Assembly (NCBI GenBank): GCA_944474755.1
Contig: OX104111.1
Span: 101,919,178 to 101,983,177 of the forward strand
Reading direction: 5' to 3'
DNA: 64,000 nucleotides
From: Limnoperna fortunei
Lineage: Eukaryota > Mollusca > Bivalvia > Mytilida > Modiolidae
Translations under genes and position numbers: made by a program
Part shown: positions 58,875 to 64,000 of the stretch, piece by piece
Numbering within the stretch: position 1 is the first letter of the stretch
Layout: every line of letters starts with the position of its first letter
The notes under the pieces: generated by a model
The model's database searches: none
Seen by the model: the letters and a program-made list of their open reading frames with translations, nothing else
What the model was told of the DNA's origin: nothing

Positions 58875-60153
58875 GGACTGCTAAGGCGGTGACTACGTTT
58901 GGATATAGGGCTAGTAACACCAACATAAGATGTGCCACACTAAAGAAAGGGACTGCTATGGCGGAGGCTAAGTTTGGATATAGGGCTAGTAACATTAACA
59001 TAATATCTCCCACACTAAAGAAATGGACAGGTAAGGCGGTGGCTATGTTTGGATCTGGGGCTAGTAACATTAACATAATATCTCCCACACTAAAGAAATG
59101 GACTACTAAGGCGGAGGCTAAGTTTGGATCTAGGGCTAGTAACACCAACAGACGATTTTCCACACTAAAGAAAAGGACTGCTAAGGCGGGGGCTAAGTTT
59201 GGATCTGGGGCTAGTAACACCAACATAAGATCTTCCATACTTAAGAAAGGCAACGCTAAGGCTGTGGCTAAGATTGGATATGGGGCTAGTAATACCAACA
59301 TAAGATCTTCCACCATAAAGAAAGAGACAGCTAATGCGGTGTCTATATTTGGATCTGGGGCTATTAACATTAACATAAGATTTTCCACACTTGAAAAGGG
59401 GACTGCTAAGGCGGTGGCTACGTTTGGATCTCTGGCTAGTAACACCAACATAAGATCTTCCACTAAACAAAGGGACGGTTAAGGCGGTGGCTACGTTTGG
59501 ATCTCTGGCTAGTAACACCAACATAAGATCTTCCACTAAACAAAGGGACGGTTAAGGCGGTGGCTACGTTTGGATCTCTGGCTAGTAACACCAACATAAG
59601 ATCTTCCACACTAAAGAAAGGGACTGCTAAGGCTGCGGCTAAGATTGGATCTGGGGCTAGTAATACAAACATAAGATCTTCCACACTTAAGAAAGGCACC
59701 ACTAAGGCTGTGGCTAAGATTGGATCTGGGGCTAGTAATACCAACATAAGATCTTCCACACTTAAGAAAGGCACCGCTAAGGCTGCGGCTAAGATTGAAT
59801 CTGGGGCTAGTAATACCAACATAAGATCTTCCACACTTAAGAAAGGCACCGCTAAGGCTGCGGCTAAGATTGAATCTGGGGCTAGTAATACCAACATAAG
59901 ATCTTCCACCATAAAGAAATGGACTGCTTGTGCGGTGGCTACGTTTGGATCTGAGGCTAGTAACATTAACATAAGATCTTCCACTCTTAAAAAGGGGACT
60001 GCTAAGGCGGCGACTAAGTTCGGGTCTAAGGCTACTAACATTAACATAATATCTCCCACACTTAAGAAAGTGACTGCTAAGGCTAAGGTTAAGTTTAAAT
60101 CTAGGTCCAGTAACATATACAACTTGTTGATTTATCGTTTCCGGTTTGGATGA
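58875..60153 (+). repeat. 75-bp minisatellite, about 16 copies, open on both strands
   Basis: Units encode 25-residue repeats such as AKAAAKIGSGASNTNIRSST on the + strand (frames 58889-59482 and 59560-60153) and Leu-rich repeats on the - strand. The + frame is broken where units read TCCACTAAACAAAGGGACGG (59460 and 59535), and these two units are nearly identical 75-bp neighbours. Differences between units include many amino-acid changes, so selection on the protein is not obvious. The array ends in a tail with AATAAA as in unit 1. Confidence 0.85.
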
Positions 60154-60270
60154 ACCATTTCTGAGGCCCTCTATTTCGTATTGTACATTCTTAAAATAAA
60201 TCTCAACTTTACTTAATAGCTGTATTAACCTTTAAAGATAATTTTGCACACTTTGCGAGTTTTGTCCGCA

Positions 60271-60829
60271 CGCTGGAGATTGCAGTTCATCGTACAAGTT
60301 TACATATATATGTACGCATGTTTTGATGTACATAAATTAGATCGAAGGCAATATGACATTTTTGTCAATACGAAGTGTATTGAAAAGAATATTAATTAGT
60401 TTACTTTTTGGCATGTCATAATGACATTTTGTGCACATTGAAAACACCTTTTTGAATTAAAATCAAAATGAAATCGAGTGGAAATAACGTGATATAAAAC
60501 GGCGATACTTGTCACATACCCCCATACCCCACAGCAGTCGAAAACGGGTAAGTAACAGGTGATTCTCGAATGACAAAGTCGTACATACATTTATTTTTTT
60601 TTGGTATTATATGTTATACGAAATATGCTCTTAAATTTAAAAGCATAAGATGAGTCATGTCAGTAACATTCTAAGTATGAATATGAGATCAGAACTTCTG
60701 AGTTTTCTTAAAAATCAAACAAATTCATAGCAAACTATTTTTGAGTTTTCGTTTCCTAAATACTGCTGATTCTACCATTACTAGTAATTAAAAATTGTGC
60801 TTTGTATAGACGTATACATATAATTTCAG
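60271..60829. other. Region upstream of the secreted-protein gene
   Basis: AT-rich. It must contain or precede the 5' UTR intron that ends at acceptor AG 60828-60829. No promoter element stands out. Confidence 0.4.
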
Positions 60830-60846
60830 TCAGCCAAGGTATTATC

Positions 60847-60924
60847 ATGGCCAGAAAGGGTTGGTATCTGGCTTTATGGATGTTGTGTGTCCTGCATGTA
60901 GCATGCATTGCCATGACAATTGAG
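60847..60924 (+). CDS. Secreted-protein gene, signal-peptide exon
   Basis: 26 codons, phase 0 at the end. The nearest GT alternative (at 60929) would shift exon B into another frame, which reads on but loses the helix. Confidence 0.6.
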
Positions 60925-61485
60925 GCAAGTATTTTTATATATTTTTTTTTTATAATTTATAATTTTTGTTTCTGTTTTGTTTGTTTATTTATTTAGTTTT
61001 GGTTAATTTTCCTTTTGGGGTAAGGCGAATATAACATATTTTTCCATTACTGTTTCGTCCTAAATGTTATTTCTTTGCATGACATTGACAATTATTTCTG
61101 CATGTGTCTTAAAAAATTAATTAATCTATGCGCTTTTTAAATTTATTTATTATATACATTATAACGCCGTTTCGACTATCACTTACGTATTTATTTGAGA
61201 TCGTCAGAAATTGTTAGAGTTTTTATTTATAATATCGAATAGTTAAAAAAATATTTTCTGAAAAATATTTAGCCCTTTTAGTCGTGTAAAGATCCGTGAG
61301 TCTATAAAATTAAGGAATATAAGATATTTGGTAAAAATGTTTCAGTGGTCACGAGCGACTTTGTTTATACATTTTCCGATAGACAACAAATTTGAAATAT
61401 TAACAGTAATTCGTGTTTGAGTATAACGTTTTTGTTTCAGGAGAAAGAACGGGCAGACATATTAGATGCTCTGAGAGAACTAGAA
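60847..61485 (+). CDS. Start of a secreted protein or prohormone gene (2 exons visible)
   Basis: Exon A (60847-60924) encodes 26 residues that look like a signal peptide: basic MARKGW, a hydrophobic YLALWMLCVLHVACIA core, then a likely cleavage after Ala. Exon B (61441-61485) encodes EKERADILDALRELE, a charged amphipathic helix, in phase 0 with donor GTAAGT. The join between them needs a GC donor (GAG then GCAAGT at 60925) and acceptor TTTCAG at 61440. The ATG follows acceptor TTTCAG at 60829. No further exon is recognised before the window ends, so the protein is partial. A short neuropeptide or prohormone precursor is a guess from the signal peptide and small exons. Confidence 0.6.
61441..61485 (+). 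CDS. Secreted-protein gene, second exon
   Basis: 15 codons between a strong TTTTTGTTTCAG acceptor and a GTAAGTGT donor. Confidence 0.55.
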
Positions 61486-62041
61486 GTAAGTGTATGCAAT
61501 ATTTTTATATTAAGACCATCATACTAATATTCTATTTAGTACAGACCTATATTTTCATGTGAAACCTTATTGGCTAAGTTAGTCTAAGTTCTTGATTGCA
61601 GGAATGCAATTCATAGAGAAATCGCCAACGCTTTTGGTTGACTGGCTCAATTAAAATAATAAATTACATACAATCGGAACAAAAGTCTTTAAAATAATTA
61701 TATATGTAACCTTTTTCGTTTGCTCTCCTAAATATAAACAAATTGTCTTAAGGTAGTTAATTACCAAAGCAACTATATTTCAAACGCAGCAACTCCATTT
61801 ACCAAAGAGACAATGTAATTTCATATTCTAATTTTTGATAAAATTTTTTACAACTTATATTTGCGAAAGTTTCTAGATGTTGTTTTTAAATTTTAAGATA
61901 AACACATATTGACAAACATTTTATTTTCATATTAGATTCAAAGGAAACAATCTTGTCATAAAACTCTCTTGGCTTTGGCGTGTGCAACTATGTTCGGTGA
62001 TAGTAGTAGAGTTTAACTTTCACTCCGTAAATTTTTATATT
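61486..62041. other. Intron, nothing recognised
   Basis: AT-rich DNA without exon or repeat that I can support. Confidence 0.45.
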
Positions 62042-62046
62042 AAAAC

Positions 62047-62321
62047 CAGTGGCGGATCCAGAGGGGGGGGGGGGGGTCCAGGGGGTCCGGACCCCCCCTT
62101 TCGTTTTGACAAGAATAACAAAATTACATTTTAACGGACATGTTTTAGGTGTCAGGAAATCGTCAGAATGCAGGATTTTACACCATTTCGTTCAGAGCTT
62201 TTGGGGGCCTTAAGCGGTCCCCAGACCCCCTGCCGTAATACGACCTCCGCGAGGTCGGCATGGTTCGGCCACCATGACATATTTGGACCCCTCCTTTCAT
62301 TTGAGGCTGCATCCGCCCCTG
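62047..62321. mobile_element. Small CAG..CTG element, TSD AAAAC
   Basis: 275 bp with ends CAGTGGCGGATCCAG and CTGCATCCGCCCCTG, G- and C-runs just inside the left end, and an internal GAGCTTTTGGGGGCCTTAAG block like its relatives. Flanked by AAAAC (62042-62046 and 62322-62326). Confidence 0.92.
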
Positions 62322-62377
62322 AAAACAACAAAGTTTAAACTTTAAAATACAAAGATAAACTTTCAGCTAGATTCATC

Positions 62378-62580
62378 GGGGGCCTTGGAGGCCAAATATT
62401 TAAAGTAGTTTGTGGTTAAGGTAGTTAGTCGTCTAATATCGATCACGCACCAGTCAACACTGAGGTTGTGGGTACTAGTCTCACTGCGAGCAAGGGGTGT
62501 GCTTGACTCCAATATTAATTGACAAGGATTGTCAGTTTCCTGCCGATGGTCGGGGTTTCCTCCTATTTAGAATCTGCTGT
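62378..62580 (+). mobile_element. Diverged tRNA-derived SINE
   Basis: Resembles the first 200 bp of the SINE at 12712: GGGGGCCTTGGAGGCC head, GATCACGCACCAGTCAACAC, GAGGTTGTGGGTAC, GCTTGACTCCAAT and GGTCGGGGTTTCCTCC. It ends before the ACTGGACGCC part. Confidence 0.8.
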
Positions 62581-63295
62581 TTCTCGTTGTTTATCTTATA
62601 AATACCCAGAGATCGATAAACCGCTCTTATGGAAGTATTAATACACCAAAGACAATAAAGATTTAGGAGAGCATAATGAACACACGAAAAAAGCCTAAAG
62701 TGAACCAAGCTAGGACCATTTTGTCAATGCTTGTAGAATAACCATAGGGTTTTCAATGATTTAGACATTTCATCAGAAAATTTCCAATAACTCTGACGTA
62801 CTCCGAGTGACATATTTTATTGTATACGTTATAAAGACATAGTATATTGTCTGAAAAAGGGATTGGGCGTTAAACTCCAGTGTCGGATATTTTGGTAAAT
62901 AACTTATTTAAACCATAGGCGGAAATAACCGAGGTGATCCGATTGTACTTCTACATGGTAGATAATGAAATTTCTCACATCTTGTGAAATACGTTTTCTT
63001 ACTTAGAAACCATAATTAAAACGCCTAGTTTTCACCAGATGTCGTGACGTATACACATACTCAAACAACGCTAACAACTTTACTCCCGGTTCACGTTGAT
63101 AGATTAATCTACCACACATTTTATATATTATAAAAAAACGGAAAACAAAGTCTTCAATGATTCGATTTTTCGAACAATCGGCCCTTCGGACCAATGCCCA
63201 TTCGCAAGCGCCTTCGGCTTATAGACCTTTCGGACAACCTTGAAAACGGTGTCGTATAATTATAGGTACCCCAATTTACGTATCCGGCCGGATAG

Positions 63296-63892
63296 GTAAA
63301 ATTAACATTTTGGGTCCGGGTTGTCAATAATTTAAGGTCCGCCCGTATAAGAACGAGTCCGCCCAAATTACGTATCCGGTATTTTTTTTTAATTTAAATT
63401 ATTTTATTTTTTTTACCACCCCTTTTCTCTAATTCTGAGAAGCTATAACTCTAAAAAAAAATTGGTCTTTATAGTCAAACCACAAATAAATGTCTGTATT
63501 ATCTTATAGTCCAACGAGTATTCTTATCTCTTAAAACTCTAATTCTGCGTATATTTTGATCACTTCTGTAGTTGTAATATATCTGACTAACAGTACAGTC
63601 TATGGGTTATGGCTATAAAATTATATTTTAAAAATATATACTTCTAAGTTTAAATTTGATCATGTTTAACCACATGTCCCTCAGCTTCAAAAGAAAACTA
63701 GAGAACAAATATGCTGCTAAAACCTGAAAAATGCAAGTTTAATTGGTAATTTTGAAAGTAAATTGGAAGTGTTTATATTAAAAGATTTAGTAGTCTACAC
63801 GGGAGTTTACAGTGGAATTACTGATATTAATTTACTCCCCGGGCCTATAATTTAAGACAAAAATCGATCGAAACCGGACCCAAAATATTAAT
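63296..63892. mobile_element. Possible DNA element with facing arms
   Basis: About 50 bp at 63296-63343 pairs imperfectly with 63840-63892 (CATTTTGGGTCCGGGTT against AACCGGACCCAAAATA, and AATTTAAG with GGYCCGCCCG-like ends). The outer limits and target duplication could not be fixed. Confidence 0.5.
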
Positions 63893-64000
63893 GTAAGCGA
63901 TAAATTAGTCCTGTTAAATTTAGTCCGGACAAACCAATATTACTAGGAAAATATATCAGTGCTTCCTAATTTTCCTAGTTAAAAAGTCCAAGACTAGTTA

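Larger units (their letters stand above)
53975..60270 (+). repeat. Tandem-duplicated unit 2, interrupted by an LTR element
   Basis: Segment A' (53975-54676) matches 52290-52995. Segment B' (about 58224-58773), the minisatellite (58875-60110) and the tail match the rest of unit 1. Between A' and B' lies the 3.5-kb element 54690-58227. The minisatellite is here about 16 units long, against fewer than 4 in unit 1. Confidence 0.88.

Noticed and set aside
58837..60122. - strand Leu-rich repeat proteins (208 and 219 codons)
   Set aside because: Antisense of the 75-bp array. There is no leucine-rich-repeat consensus, and any splice or poly(A) signals that exist are on the + strand.
1..64000. A new defence, toxin or biosynthetic system
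   Set aside because: No multi-gene cluster, no operon-like arrangement and no recognisable immune or toxin domains were seen. The window is ordinary repeat-rich animal DNA with three spliced genes.

Overview
This is eukaryotic, AT-rich nuclear DNA, most likely from a marine bivalve and possibly a mytilid mussel. That assignment is an inference. It rests on small exons with GT-AG introns, tRNA-headed SINEs of the kind common in molluscs, Tc1-like, MULE, LINE and LTR elements, and many minisatellites. Nothing is bacterial: there are no operons, no ribosome binding sites and no CRISPR array. Most long open frames are by-products of tandem repeats.

Three spliced genes can be supported. (1) A thiopurine S-methyltransferase (TPMT-like) gene runs on the + strand from 3541 to 18425, in eight coding exons giving 235 residues. 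Every junction phase agrees, and intron 2 carries a 3.2-kb array of a 28-bp repeat. (2) A five-exon gene on the - strand (40820 down to 30252) encodes 434 residues that I do not recognise. Its first intron holds a decayed MULE transposase copy. (3) The start of a secreted-protein or prohormone-like gene lies on the + strand at 60847-61485 and appears to use a GC-AG intron.

Layout: 1-1425 LINE 3' end; 1742-2056 45-bp minisatellite; 3541-18425 TPMT with a Tc1 copy, a 148-bp-arm palindrome and SINEs in its introns; 20510-24060 a decayed duplicate of the TPMT exon-3 region carrying a small CAG..CTG element and a rearranged double Tc1; 24318-24973 a Harbinger-like element; 25790-27300 a second copy of a dispersed repeat also seen at 18640-19850; 27603-28021 a TIR element; 28469-28705 a SINE; 30252-40820 the unknown gene with nested elements; 42550-46985 a 47-bp minisatellite of roughly 88 copies, split by a 259-bp element; 48100-50420 foldbacks and dispersed repeats; 51170-51610 a 21-bp-based higher-order minisatellite; 52290-60270 two tandem copies of a unit ending in a 75-bp minisatellite, the second interrupted by a 3.5-kb LTR element; 60830-61485 the secreted-protein gene start; the remainder is repeats and featureless AT-rich DNA.

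The genes do not form a pathway. The main story is element and repeat dynamics: several CAG..CTG elements with perfect 5-bp target duplications, two tandem amplifications inside conserved-motif segments of one MULE relic, and paralogous loci that serve as natural empty sites. I found no convincing new defence, immune or enzymatic system.
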